Below are positions 31,539 to 47,000 of a DNA stretch of 64,000 nucleotides, piece by piece. Position 1 is the first letter of the stretch. Each line of letters begins with the position of its first letter. The stretch is from Apiosordaria backusii. Taxonomy: Eukaryota > Ascomycota > Sordariomycetes > Sordariales > Lasiosphaeriaceae. The stretch spans positions 1,736,001 through 1,800,000 of the forward strand of contig JAUKTV010000002.1 of the NCBI GenBank assembly GCA_030549205.1. Reading direction: 5' to 3'. The translations under genes were made by a program, and so were the position numbers. The notes under the pieces are model-generated. The model was not told the origin of the DNA. It saw nothing but the letters and a program-made list of their open reading frames with translations, and made no database searches.

Positions 31539-33380
31539 AATTTTAACGTTAAAAAGATTAAGTTATAGATTTTAAAATAGCAATTTCAAATATTATTTTA
31601 GTTTTAGCAGGCATAAATTTTGTACCTGAACTTATAAAGGTTCACAAAATTTGTAATCTGCTTTCCATTTCTAGATCGTATAAGAAATCCTTTTCTAAGA
31701 CTATAATTTTTTTCCTAATTAAGACTCTTAGCAGGCTGCTCTTAGGTTTAGCGTTATAGAGTATATACATAAAAGTTATAGAGTAAAAGAAAGCGAGAGA
31801 AAGTATTAAAGAAAGCAAGAGTATATCGGATATGTTTAAGGGGGGAGTATATATATAGTATTACTATTGTTATTAATATCTTTATTAGCTATCAGTTTCT
31901 TTTTATTATTTAGTTTCTATTGTACATTGTTCTATTCTTTATTTAAGTATTTATTCAAATATTGTGCTTTTTTTAATTAGAAGAAGTTATATATAATATA
32001 AGTAACAATTCTGTTATTTTTTATTATTACAGTTATAATATATATTTTACAGTATAATCATCGTTATATTATAGTAATAGTAGCAATGCCTAACTTTTAT
32101 ATTCTATTCCTTTATAAATAAACTATTCCTTTTATTTAATCCAATTGCTATTTTATACTATTTAGCCTTCTAATTAGGAAGAAACTTAATTAGAAATGAA
32201 CTTAAAGTTACTTATATATAAGGTTAATAATTTCGTTAACATTGTAATTATTATAGTATAGTAGTTGTTTTATAAAGTAATAGCAATATAAACTTTTCTA
32301 ATCTTTTTTAACCAAACTATTTCTTTTATTTAATTAGCATCTTATATTCTTCTGCCCTTTAATTAAGAAAAGGTCTGGCCAGAACTAAACTTTAATATTA
32401 TATATATATTAAAATAATATTAAAATAATATTTTCCTATTATAGTTATTATAGTACGGTTATTAAGTATTTTATATAATAACGGCAGCGTTAATTTAATC
32501 TTCTATTCTTTTAATTTAAGACTAATCCTTTTAATCTAGCCTTTTATTAAACTATTTGGCCCTTTAATTAAAGGGAAATCTATTTAAAAACGATATTTAA
32601 AGTCTAAAAGATTAAATCTTTTAAAATATATAGAATCTTTCCTCCTTTAATATATATTACAGTCTACTATATAGTAATATAACTGGAGGTCTTAAGTAGT
32701 ATTAGCAATCCTATTATAAACTCCTACTTAATCCTTAATTAAATAATAGAACTTAACTTCCTTTAATTAAAAAGAGATACCTTTTTTTTTACTTTTTTAT
32801 TTAGTATTACTCTTCTTAATAAGTATTAGAAAATTCCAATTTACAGGTATAAAGTTTTACAAATACAGCTTAATAAGTAAGGCCTATTACTTTAAGTATT
32901 ATAAACTTTAATATAGTCTTTTAATTCTCTTTAATAACTTAACTATCTACTAAATCTAATAACTTTAAATATCTCCTCTTTTAATAAGCGCACTTTTTAT
33001 TTAAATCTAAGTTCGTTCCTTTATTTACTTTTACTTAATTAAGCCCTTTTTAACTATAAAGATTTCTTTAAATTAAGCCTCTATTTTATTTTACCTTAAA
33101 TAAAGAATATATTATCGTCCTAACTTTAAAATATTACCGTATTACTATTTAAACTTATATTAACTTATAAGGTATTATTGCAAATATAATAAAAGACTGG
33201 GCCTACTTTTAATCCTAATTACCTATAATATTTAAAGTCTGTCTTCCTTTTCTTTTTAAACTTCTAAATACTTAGATTGTTTTACTATTAAATATATTTT
33301 TAATAAATACCTTATTAGTATTTTTAAAAACCGTCCTTTACTTCTTTAATAGCTATCCTTTATACTAATTGTCTTTAAAC

Positions 33381-33545
33381 CTCTTCCGATTTTTAATACT
33401 ATACTTACCTATCTTTACTTACAATGCCCTTTAATTAAGACTGAAGATAATTAAATAAAGTATAGAACTAAAACCTCTTTTAATCCTTAATATTATACTT
33501 ACTTATCTTTATTTACAATGCCTTTTAACCAGGATTAAAAACAAC
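33381..33545. repeat. Diverged tandem duplication, about 94-bp period
   Basis: Two adjacent copies share ATACTTACCTATCTTTACTT-like and ACAATGCC-TTTAA words, the second displaced by about 94 bp. They differ mainly by C/T and G/A changes. Confidence 0.7.
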
Positions 33546-33729
33546 TGGATTATAATATTATTCCTACTTATAATCTACTTTAGCGGTTTACCAATACCCT
33601 TATTTAGCCTATAACCTTTATTAGCTTTAAACTATTATAGAAGGTTTAATTAGCTATTTAAGTATTTACAATACTATAAAAGATGTCATTTTTTACTTTC
33701 TTTCCTTCTTATCCTTCTTTTATAAAAAG

Positions 33730-34155
33730 ATACTTAATATTAATATATTTAAGTAAGGAAATATTTAATATTAATATATTTAAATGTAAGATCCTTCTAT
33801 ACTTTAAAGATTTAAGATCTATATAAAATTTAAAGTAAAGGCAATATAAGGAAGCCTATATTCTTTTCCTTTATAAGTTAAATTAAACTATTCTCTCTTT
33901 TCTTTCTTTACATTAGTATTTTAAATATTTTAAAGACCTTTCTTTAATTATTATCTTTAAATATAGGATCTTCGCTCTTTTATTAAAAGCTTAATATTAA
34001 TATATTTAAATATAAAATCCTTCTTTACTTTAAAGATCTAAAATTTATATAAAATCTAAAGTAAAGGTAATATAAGGAAAAGACCTTTTTATAGTTATTA
34101 TCTTTAAAGGCAATATAAGGAAAAGACCTTTCTTTAATTATTATCTTTAAGTATA
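33730..34155. repeat. Diverged repeat cluster around AATATTAATATATTTAA
   Basis: A unit of about 85 bp at 33771-33852 (AATATATTTAAATGTAAGAT to GCAATATAAGGAA) recurs at 33996-34080. The tail unit AATATAAGGAAAAGACCTTT is then repeated again at 34110-34135. Partial copies begin at 33730. Confidence 0.7.
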
Positions 34156-34668
34156 TAATTTTAGCTAATAAGTATATACTTTTTACCTTTTTATTTAAAA
34201 AAGAAAGCGCTATCTTCGAAAAGAAGATATTGTTTTTACTATCTAATATTACTTATAAGTACTACTATCCTTATTTTAAGGATAATTTTAATAGTAATAT
34301 CTATATATTAAAGGTTTAAACCTATATTATTAGCTAATTTATTCTTTTACTTCTGTTAATTCTATATATTTCTAATTTTAATATATAAAATAAGCCTTTT
34401 AAAGACTTTTCTAAATTAGCTCCCTTTTTTAACTTTAACTAAAGGTCTTTACCGATAAAATAGCCTTTTCTTTTTTAAAAATCGTTAAATCTCTTTATTA
34501 AACTTTAACTTAAATATTACTTACTTTTAATAAAAAGTAACTATTTTACTACCTTTACTTTTGCCCTTTTATCTATTCTTTCCTATTATCTTACTATCGT
34601 TTTTCCTTTAATTAAAAGGCCAATACTATTTCCTTTTTATTAATCCTTCCGTTATATTTCTATTATAC

Positions 34669-35056
34669 GTTACTATTATCTTAATGCCTATAGCTTTAGA
34701 TTATATATCCTATACTAATTTTTTTCCTATATACTTTAATTTATACATTTATTACCTTATTCTTACTAATTTATAAAGCCTTCTTTAATTAAAAAAAGAT
34801 ATACTTTATTTTATAGACTTTAACTATTTAGTTTAAAATAGTTATCTTCCTTTATTTTTAAACGTTACTACTATTTTAATATCTATAACCTTAGATTATA
34901 TATCCTATACCGATTTTTTTTCTATATACTTTAATTTACGCATTTATTACCTTATTCTTACTAGTTTATAAAGCCTCCTTTAATTAAAGGGAGATATACT
35001 TTATTTTATAGACTTTAGCTATTTAACTTAAAGTAGTTACCTTCCTTTATTTTTAT
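34669..35056. repeat. Tandem duplication of a unit of about 195 bp
   Basis: CGTTACTATTATCTTAATGC at 34669 and CGTTACTACTATTTTAATAT at 34863 open two head-to-tail copies. They stay alignable to about 35056 through the shared words GATTATATATCCTATAC, CATTTATTACCTTATTCTTA and GATATACTTTATTTTATAGA. Most differences are transitions, as expected after RIP. Confidence 0.85.
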
Positions 35057-38000
35057 AGCTATCTCTATATTTTAGGTCTTTAGGTTAATATTATATACCG
35101 GTAATTTCCTATACTTATATTATTTCCCTATTTATTACTTCTTTTTTACTATTTACTATAGACTACTTCCTTTCTTTTAATTAAAGAAAGAAAAGCCTTT
35201 ATATAATTACAAATTTTAAAATTATATTCTATATACTTTATTAAATATCCTTTACCCTTTTTACTCTATTCTTTCTATCTTCCAGCGCTTCTTTATATTC
35301 GGCTTTAATAATAGTATCTTACCTATATTTATTAAATAAATTAACTATATACTATTAAAGCTTTTATACTTTAATAGTTAAATATATATACTATTAAAGC
35401 TTAATATATTAACCTAGTTTAGCTTTTTAAGTACTAGTTATAACCTATATAGCCTTAGAATTCTATAAGAAAGAGTTTTACCCTATAATTTATAATCGGT
35501 AATATATAATGTTTAAGTATAAGGAATCCTATACCGGTAAATACTAGCTATATCTATTAAGTCTAACGGTATACTATTAAACTAAGTAAGCCTGTTTTTA
35601 ATTTTAATAGCTATAAGGTTCTTTTAGTTAGTTTATTAAGAAAGTATAGTAGTATCTTTAAAAAGACTAAAATATTCTAAGTCTTTAATTACTTTAAACT
35701 GGAGAATTACAGTAAATAGTAGATATATATAGAGTAGAACGTTTTCTGATATTTAATAAACTTTAAAGTTAAGATTATATACTACTTTTATTACTATAAA
35801 TATTAATCTGTTTATTACTATAGTATATATCTGTTTATTCTTATTTACTATAACGGAAAGCCTTAGAAAGAATGTAAATATTAAAGAAATAGATTTTACA
35901 GTATTGTTTAATTTAACTAAAAGGCTTTAAAATAAATAAGGTAATATCTTTCTAATAGGTTTATTCTTATCCTTACTTATTTAGATAATATATTTTATTA
36001 AGAATAATATAACCTTCTAGCCCTTTAAAAAGGCTTATTTTAATACTAGATTAAGCCCTATTGCTTAGCGATATTTATTTAATAAGGTAATAACCTATAT
36101 ATCCTTTTAGAATTAAACCTCCTTACTATATAAAGTATATTTATTAAGTTATAGGATATTTTTTTTATATACTTACTTACTTTTAGTTTATAGAGAAAAC
36201 CTTGAAATTTAGGATCTTCTATTACTTACATCTATTAATTTAAAATAATAATATACTTAAACTTAGTAAATATATTATACCCTCTTATATACTTTATTAA
36301 TTAAAGTTTCCTTATAGTATCCTTTTCTTTATCCAATACCTCCTAAGTATTCGCAATTTAAATTAAAGAACCTCTATTTACTGATAGAAACTAATAGAAA
36401 TCGCCGCTAAAAAGTGCTACCAATATATTGCCGAATTTAGCGTTCTTATAGTCTTACCCTTTTACTTTTTTATAGGTAATAATATAATAGTCTATATTAA
36501 ATAAAAGCTTTACCTTTAATATATTAACTTTATTTATAATAAGGTACTTTTTATTATACTATATCTACTAGCTCTTTTAAAACAGTTTCTTTAAAGACAA
36601 CCTCTTTTATATTTATATCCTTACTATTAAATATATAATAACGCTATCGATATTAATAAAGCTAGACTTAATTATACTGGTTATAATTAAATAAAGGGTT
36701 TACTATATTAATTTAAATATCTCTTAAATACTATAAATTACCTTAAACTTTCTAGTCCTATCCTTACCTTCTATATATATTAGTAATTGTTTTACCCTAG
36801 GATTGTTAGTTACAAACTAGTCTAATATATAAAATATTAAGTAAAGAATAAACCATTATTTTTAATTTAATATAAACCTTTTATACACTTCTTTTACTAA
36901 AGATATAAATGTCCGGCCGATTTTAAATATTATCGTAATATAAACCTTCTTTTATTTTCATAATACTAACTCCTTAAATATTTAAAAGGCCTTTTCGATC
37001 CTTATTTTACTTAATTTATATATATTATTAACCTTTATTATTATTATAGTTAATCTTTTTATAGTAATAATGATATTACCTTCTATTAACTCTTCTATAT
37101 TACTGGATATACCGCCTTTATTAAAATCTAAAAATCTACTTAATATAGAAAATCCTTTATTAATAAGCCCTTTAATTAAAAGGCTAGACTTAATACTATA
37201 TAGGTTGCTTTATACTATTACTTTAATTAGTATTCTAAAGGTATCTTTACTATCGGCTATAGAGTTTTTTAAGATACAAATCTCCAGTTCTTTACCGGTA
37301 GTATTATCCTCTAAACTATATACTTAATTAATAAGATCGTTAATTTTAGTAAACTATATACCTCTATCTTCCTATTAATGTTAATTGTAGATAGTATCTT
37401 TCTTACTATCCTATAAAAGAAGTATAGTATTAAAAAGATTGTAGATTCTCTTCGGTAAATCTAATATTAACTTTTCTTATATCTTATTTAACGTTTTAAA
37501 TTGTTATATAAAGTCTTCTTATAGAATAAATAGGCTAAGTAAAACTATAGTATTTTAATACTACCTACTTACAACTTCCTTATCCTTTACTTTCTTTAAT
37601 CTTAAGTTAAACTACTTAATAATTATAGGGATATTAATATAGTTTATTTATTTACTAATACCCTTACCTTCCTTATATTTAAAGATAATTTAAACCTATA
37701 AATTAGCAAGTAAAGTCTTAGTATTTAGCAGTATTTTAAATTAGGATTTATTAAACTTTACTTTCGGTATTTTAAAGTAAACTAATCTAATATAATTATA
37801 AAAGTAAAGATTATATAAATATAGCTTATAGTAAGAATATACCTTTATATAATAAATAAAATAAAAACCTATTCTCTTAATAAAAACTATATTATCATTA
37901 TTATAATCATTTACTATATCCTCTTAATTTTAATAAAAAGTTATCTTATACTTTAACGTCTTAAAAAGCTAGTTAGTATAGATAAATGACCAGTACTTAT

Positions 38001-41000
38001 ATAGTATAAAGTCTATAGAGTAGTTAAGTAAATAATAGCTAGCCTTTACTGTTAAAATCTCCTTATTATTAAATATTTTATTTACCTATTTAATTATAAA
38101 TTTACTATAACTATTATTAATACTATCAGTTATTTCTTCTTAATTAATATAAAAATCCTTTACTTTCCTTAATTACTATAAGACTTTACTTATAAGGTTA
38201 ATCCTTTTAAATATAAAGGTATATAATTTAATAGTATAGTTAGTAATATAATAAATAAAGGCCTTAGATTTTACTATAGTATTAAGAAAGTAGAAGTTAT
38301 AGTTATATTAAAGGCTAACTATAATAGTCTTATTATACTTATTAATATATTTATAGTTTCTTTTTTAAATAAGATCTTTAATAGCCAAGAGCTATATAAC
38401 CTCCTTAACCTTCTATAGTACTTTAAATCGATAGGCCGATAATTTATTTCTATCATTACCTTCTTTTTTTTTACTAACATACTTTATATAGATATATATA
38501 CATTTATAATATTACTAATATATTACCTCTATATTTGCAAAATTGTCCTATTACTATAATAGTTTTTCTAGGTTTATAAGGATCTTTAATATATTATATT
38601 AAAGGTTATAAATAAAGTAAAGTAGTTTAATAGTTAATAATAAATTTGCCTTTTCCTTATCGATATATTATATATATATTATTAAGTTAGTAAGCTACTT
38701 TTAAGCTATTAATATAACTTACTTATATTTAAGAATATTAAGTCTACCTATAAATAAACCTTAAACTTATACTTCTTACTATTTTCGGCTATAGCCTTAT
38801 TAAGTATTTAGGGTATTTTAATATTTCCTTTTAACTATATTATTCTATAAATATAAAAAGAACTATATTTGTTTATTTTAATAATATCGAAGTATATAGA
38901 AGTCTTTTTAAAAATACTATCTTCTCTAATCCTTATATAGTTTTTAAAGAAAAGATTTATTTTACAATAGAAGAATTTAACTAAACTAATAAGGTCCTAT
39001 ATTATATTAAGTAAAAATATAGTACTTTATATATTATTATAGAACTACCGAAGTTTATCTTTAACTTCTTTTTCTCTATACTTTTTAAATGTATAGAGCT
39101 ATAATTTAATTAAGTTAGTAAGGTCATTTAGGTTAAAGGTAAACTATATTATAGAAATACTATATTACTAATATAATAACTGAATTTTATTCCTTATTAT
39201 AAGATAGCATTTATTTAAAAGAGGATATTAATAGTTAAAAAATTATAACTTAAATATTAAAAACTGAATGTTTAGGTTTATAATGGTTTTATTTTATTGT
39301 AATTTCTTTTAAGCCTAATTTAATTTCTTAAATATTAAGGTCGGAATTATTTATTTAATCCTTTTAAAGGAGCTTGTTTTTATCTTTATAGTATTGACTT
39401 TTTAATTACAGCTTTTATTATTAATATTATATATTAAAAAAAAGTATACTATATATATTATAAATAAACCTCTTAAATAAATAATATAATAATTAATAGT
39501 ATAATTTAAAGATATAGAATAAAATAACTAACCTTTCTATTATAAGTAGTATTTTATTTAGTATATAAATGTTTTTATCTTTTCGTTATTAGTAAACTTT
39601 TAGTACTTTTAGTAATTTAATTCTTTAAAGTTATCGTTATTTAGCTTAAGTCTTCTATATTTATAAGAAAATAGTATTGGGAAAGTCCTAAGGAAGAAGG
39701 CTAGGTTTATAATATTTTTAAATACTGTAAGCCTTTAGTAAATAATAATAGCCCTCTAATTAATTAAAGCCCTAACTAACCCTATAGTTATTTAGTTAGA
39801 AAAACTACTTAAAGTAAATTATATATTATAGCCTTTACTTCCCTAGCTTACTATATCCTTTAACTACTAAACGCCTTCTTTAATAATCTATAAGCGGCTA
39901 TTGTCGATTTAAAGGTACGTTAATAATATTAACTACACCTCTATTTTTATATCTTCTTCTTTAATTAAAACCTTATCCTAATTTTCTTAAAACCTATTAC
40001 TATTTAACTACTCCTTTAATCTTAAGGTCGTACTTTATTTAAAGCCTTTATTTATTATTTATTATAAAGACTTATAGATTATTACTATAGTATTCTTTTT
40101 TCGATTATTATTATTAAGGATTTAATTATCCTTTCTTTTATACTTTAGTATATAGTGGGATTTCCTTATAAGCTTAGTAGCAGTTTTACCGTACTATAAT
40201 ATTAAATCGAAGATACTATTGAAGATATAGCTATTAGTTAATAAATTATACTTAATTAAGATTTCCTTATTAATCTCGATATCTTTATAAAGATAGTTAT
40301 ATTGCTTTAACTATAAAAGTACCTTCCTAACCTTATCTAGTTAAATAGTAAATAGTTTTACTATATCCTTTTAAGTTAAGCGGTACTTTTTAATAAAATA
40401 AATAGCTATTAACTTTATAATCTTTACTAATAAATAAAAAAGTATATTACTTACTAACTTTTAAATATTATTTAAAAAAACTATAATATACCTTTATAGA
40501 AGTTTGTAATATATCCTAATGTCGGCATTTTTCTAAATAAACTTTAGCCTTATAATATAGTTAAAAGGTATTACTAAATTAATAATTTGCTTTTTTATAA
40601 GTACAATATCTTTTAATTTATTAGAATATTAATAGAAATATCCTATTTAAAGGTTATCTATTTTATAGCTAATTAATAATAGCGCTTCTCCGTTATCTAT
40701 CCCTTTACTATATAGTTTATATATCTATACTTTAGCTTTTATTTCTAGAGGAAAATAAACTTTACAGTCAAATAGGCTAAAGGATATACTCTTTTAATAA
40801 AAGTATTTTTAAAAAAAAGTATTTAGCTTAACTTTATCCTTTTATATAACCTTTTTACTATTAGATAGTACTATTATTTTCTAATATAGTATATAGTATA
40901 TAATTTTAAATATATCTTTATTATAAAAGTCCTTTATAAAGTTCCCTATAGTAGCCTCTTTATAGGCTTAAGATATAGGGTTTATTTAAGTAAAATTTAA

Positions 41001-44000
41001 AGAAAGTTTTTTAAAAGTACTTATTATTTATATTGTAAAAAGCAGTTACTTTTAAAGCTATATTGTCTTTTGGTTTATTTTTTAATAGCTTAATCTAATC
41101 TCTTAATATATATAGTAGACTTTATATATATTGTTGAATTTATATAGTTAGTAATATAAGTATAAAAGTAAAGGTAAACTTAATATAGATATTAAAAGGG
41201 CTAAGTAACCGAAGAGGTATAACTTTATTAAATGTTTTATTAAGTAAAGGTATAGTATTTTATAGATTAGTTTCTTTAATTAGAAAATGCTAAAGTAAAG
41301 GTATAGAATTACTGTTATTTATAAACTATATTAACCTTTTTAGTAAGTAGTTAAATAAAGGGCTTAATAATTTTAAAAAGTCTAATATACTCTATAATAA
41401 TTTATAATTAAAAAAAGAGTTTTACATTATTATCTTTTTCTTTTTAAGAACTTTCGGTATTGCTAGTAATATATTTAAAGCTTTTAAAAAGGATTTCCTT
41501 TTCCTTTTAGAATTTAAAGAAAGGTTAGTTGTTTTTAAAGTAATAGGTCGTTCTATTTTATAAATAGTTAAATAGCCGGAGATAATATAAGTATGTTAAT
41601 AGTATTTATATAAGTTAAAACTATTAAAATACTATACTTTAATAGATAGTATACTATAAGTAATATTTATATAAAACTTTATTTAATTATTTTATAATTA
41701 AAAAGTCCTTTTTATTTAAACTAACTAAGGCTATTATTAGATCTTTTTATTATAGTAAAGGCTTTTTACTATAGCTTTAAAAAGGATATCTATTACTATC
41801 GTTACTTTTAAATTTAGCATTTAAATATCGGTATATTTTATTATTATATTATATTAGAATATAGAAAGTGTTATTTAGTATATAGTATTTTCTTAATACC
41901 ATCTTTAAAATATTAATAAGAAAAGTTATAATACTGATTTTTAAAGGGATAGCTTAATTAGTAATAAGGCTTAAAGTTATAATAGAATAAGCTTAAAAGC
42001 TTAGAACTTAAGGTCCTAACTTACATTTTTATTAAAGCTAAGAGCTATATTACCTTCTCTTTCTATTTTAAAAAGTTGAATTTCTTTTTATTATATTAAA
42101 AATAGTTAAAATAAAAGAATTAATAGATATCTTCCTTTAATTAAGTAAAGCTTAACTTAAAGATTTAAGTTTAATCTTTATATTATAGTAAATATAAATA
42201 TAATACTAACGTTAAGTATCTTTATTATATTTAATACCGAATTTAAGACTTTTTAAGTGCTGACTTAAAAATATAGAACTGAACTATTAAAATGTAAGGT
42301 CCTTTTAATTAAAAAGTACTGATTTATAGGTATTAAAGTTTAAATAATATACTTAACTATCCGGTTTTTAGTTATTACCGGTTATAATAGATATTTTATA
42401 ATATTTCTTTTCCTTTTTAAAGGAAGTCTTTTTTAAAAGGCTATTTATTAAGGTATATTTAATTAAAAGGCTAAGATATAAAATCCCTACTTTCTATAAA
42501 AATTTTACAGTCATTCCTTTCTTTATTTAAAATTAAAGAAAAGTTAAAAGTAAAGTAATTTAATAGAAAAAAGTAAAAGCCTTTAATTAAAATATAGTCT
42601 GATTCCTTATAAATTTTTCTTAACCTTATAGTTAAAGTTTTTAAAGTCTTTAATATACCTTACTTAAAGGAAATATTATTACTAATATTCTTTTCTTTAA
42701 AGGATAGTAAAGGAAAGTTATTATAAAAGGCTACCTTCTATTATTAAACTGCAAATATCTTTCTTTTAATATTTACTTCTTTATATTCTTTTTCTATATT
42801 CTATATTACTCTTTACTAATATTATAATAACTGCTAATATTATACAATACTTCGGTAAGATATTAAAAGGTATTATTAAAGACTTAAATACTATAGAGTA
42901 TAGTTTTTTATATATCTTTAAAATAGTTAAAATCGATATTTCTATTTTTACTATTAATAAAAGGGTAAAGAATAAGAAAGGTACTATTATAATTATAAGT
43001 AGAAACTTTACTTTTAATTACTATTTCTATCTTAAAGAGTTTCCTTTTTTTAAAGTCAAAAAGTACCTTAATCTATTAAAAGACTATTAACTTATAATTG
43101 CTAATAATATATATCTTTATTTTAATTATAACAATATTAATAAAAAGGCCTTTAAAAACAGTACTTAGTTTTTCTTTAACTTTTTCTATAGTCTTTAAAT
43201 TGCATTTAAATATATAAAGACACCCTTTTTAAAAAAGCAGAATATAATTAGTAATAAATATACTATTGTTAATAGCTAGAAATTACATTAATAAGTAATT
43301 TCTAATTATCCTATTATTGCTTATATCTTTATATTTCTTAATTAACTATTTAATGTCGATTTTAACAATAGTAATAAAAAATAAACCATTCTAACTACCT
43401 ATATTAGGTTTAAAGACTTAAGTATTAAACTTACTATTAGTAATAGACTAAAATTTAAAGGAATCTTCGACAATTTTAGATTTATAGAGATATACTTTAT
43501 ATATATTATTATATTGCTTTATTACTATAGTAATAAGACTAGCAATATAAAATAAAATAGTTACCAGACTTTAATATAAATGTTAATATTAATACTTTAT
43601 CTCCTTAAAGTAAAGCCATTCTCTATATACTATAATTTATTTAAAAATTACTATATAAAGTATATTAATAACTTTATAGTAAAGAGTAGGATATTTATAA
43701 GCTTTTTTAATTATAAATACTTTAAAGGTTAACGATATCTATATAGCTATATTTAAAATACAGTTCCGGTAATAGTTATAACTAATACTTTTATTTTAAT
43801 TAGAATTACTAAGTCGGATATACTAAATACTATAGTAACTAAAACTCCTTTATAAGATTTAAAAAGAGGTTAGGATAGAAGGAATTTTAAAGCAGTATTA
43901 GTAGTAAGGTTTACTTATATAAAGGCTTTATTTAATAATATACCGACACTTACTACTTATAAATATAACATATTCGATTCGTTCCCTCCTTAATCGATAT

Positions 44001-47000
44001 AAATAACTATTACCTTTTTAAACTTAATAGCTAATTAAGTAGAAAAGTAAGTCTTCTTATATAAAATATTATTTATTTATTATTAACAGTTTAAAGTAAA
44101 AGGAACTATGTTTATATTAAAAAGTCTATCCTTAAGTTAGATTCTACTATACTTTAAACCTTCGGCCTTTAAATTTATAGCAATATTATAAGTAATAGTA
44201 TAGTATAAAGGTCGTTATTACTTTCTACCGATAGTTTAAAAGAAAGTCTTTTTAAATAGGATTCTCAATTTAATTCTATTTATTTAATTAATACTAAAAC
44301 TAAAGAAGCTTTTAATAATTAGGTTATAAAAGTTAATAACAGCGATATAGAGTTTAAAAAGAAAGATAATATCGGTAAAAAATAGCGTAAGGAAAAAGAA
44401 GCTAGGGTTTAGAAGGTTAAAAAGAAAAAGCTATAAGCATTATCTACTATATTTTACTATTATATTTAAAATTATAGTATCTTTTACTATTTACTTTACT
44501 ACCTAAGGTATTTAATTAGCATTCTATATTTATTAATACAGTTAAATAAAAGGATATATCCTTTTAATTAAAAGAAGATATAGAATCTTTAATAGTTTTA
44601 AATAAACTTACTATTATAGTCGATTATAGCTAGTAGTAGCCTTCTACTATCTTTACTATTAATAATATAGTAAACTATAAACCTATTAATAAAGTAGCGG
44701 CAACCTTTAAGTTTACCTTTACTATAGAAGCTTTAATTTAAGGATCTATAGTCTATAAAAGTAAAGTTAAGAAAAGCGCTCCTTCTCTTTAGGGTCTATA
44801 TATTAAAGAAATAATACCGTCTACTTATAAAGTAAAGCTTTTAGTTTAAAGGTCTGGTTAATACGTCCTAATACTATTACTTTTAATAAACTATTAAGTA
44901 ATTAAAGAAATATAGTTAAAAGTTTAAAAATATATACTATCCTTTTAATTAAATAAAAATATAAATATTAAATATTAATATAGTCTAATATAATAAATGG
45001 TTATAAATTAGAAAAACACTTTACTTATACTATAGTTAGTAAAATTAAAACTAGATAAATAAAGGTATCCCTTTTTACCGTTTCATCCTTAATGTAAAAT
45101 TCTTCTATTATATAAAAGACTTTTCTTTACGTTTTTAATAATCTATCTTCCTTTTTTAATCTACTTTTATACCTTTTATATACTAAAAAACGGCCTTCTC
45201 TAACTTCCTTAAGCCTATCTCTATACCCTTCTAACTATTTAGAATTTTATATTTATTATTAGATTTATAATTATAAATACCTATAGGTATATATTTATAA
45301 ATACAGTTACTATACTTTTAATTAAAATCTTCCTTACTAATATAGTAAAAGAATAGCCATATTATATATTACTTTTTACTATTAAGCTCGGTAATAGTCG
45401 ATCTTTTATATATTCAGTTGTATTCTTTATAAAGGTTAAGGTTTTTACTATAAGCTAAGGTTAATATTCTTTTATAGTAAAAATAAATAGAATAGAATAG
45501 AAAGAACTTACTGCTTTTTAGTTATTTAAATAAAAAGGCCTTTTATATAGTAAGGTCATTAGTAAATCTTATATAGTTACTTACTAAAGTAAAAGCCATT
45601 GGATTTTTTAATAAATACTTAGTTAACTATATTATTATAGTAGAAAGGTTTAATAAAAGAGTCGCCATTTAAAAAGTCAAATAGAAGCTGGAATTTCTTT
45701 TTAAAGGAAAGGTTATTATTAAATAAGAATATTTATTTAATATAAAAATCTTTCTTAAAGCTACTATTAGTAAAGGATAATATATAAAAGTAAAGAAGGG
45801 ATTATTAATAAAAAGCTGACATTTTAATATAGGTATATATAGTCTTTTCTAATATAGTAGGATTTTAAAAGAAATCAGCTAGTAGTACCTAATAGATCTA
45901 AATATACTGTATTAAGGCCTTTTTATAGGATTTTAAGTTAATCTTAAAATCGATATATCGGTTAGTAATTACTAGACTAATAGTAGGTTAGAAAAGATTT
46001 ATAAAAACCTTATCTTAACTATAATTGGTAAAGTCTTTAATATACTAAATTTTACTAAGTTACTTTCAATAAATAATAGGCTAAAAGGTTTATATAGAAG
46101 TAATATCCTTCTTTTAATTAGGAAGATTTAAATCTATTAAAATAGATAAAAAGCCTATAGTTGCAATAATAGTATAGTATTAAAAGTAAAGGTAGTAATA
46201 AGTATATATAAAAAGGCCTAATAGTAATAAGCAGTAAATAATTATAATACTTATATTTATAAAGCCTAGGCTAAACTAGTAAGTAAGGTAAGTCTAATTA
46301 TAAAGCTATTAAACTAAAGGACACTGCTCTTTCTAAACTAACGGCAATATTTTATTCTATTCAATCTTCCTACCTAATATTACTACGGTAAATAAAGGAA
46401 GTTCTATAGCCAATTATATAATAGTTAGGCTTTTAAATCGATTAAAGGACTAATTTAAATACTTATTATATAGCTTAGAAAGTTTAAAACCGATAAAGGT
46501 TCTAATTTAAAGGCCTATATTAGATTAAAAGGCTAATAGAAGAAGTATTAAAAGACCTCTTCTAGTCCCTTTAAACTTCTACTTTATAAGCTATTATATC
46601 TACTTTTACTTTACTATAAAATAAATCTTTATATTAAATAACATACTTCTTTATTATCTCCTTCCTTTAATTAAAAGGATATAAACATTAGTTTATACCT
46701 TTCTTTTCAATCTTCTAATTCCTATAAAATAGCTTTTAAAATAGCCAGAACTTAAAAAGCTAAGTTAATAAAGACTAAGAAAGTTAAAGTATTGAAAGTA
46801 ACAATCGACTAATAGTTAAGTATAGTAAATAAAGCTACTTAAGCTTATATTAATAGAGTTAAAATTTAAAGTATTAATAAAGTCTATAAAAGTAGTCTTC
46901 TCTATAGGATTTTCCTAAACTTAATAGAGGATAATGTCCTTTAGCCTAAATATACTAATATAACATTTACTAGCCTAATAAACTAAAAGCTACTTAAAAG

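Noticed and set aside
37070..37327. 85-codon frame inside the A+T-rich block
   Set aside because: It is low-complexity (Ile/Leu/Ser/Lys), as expected by chance in A+T-rich DNA, with no homology signal.
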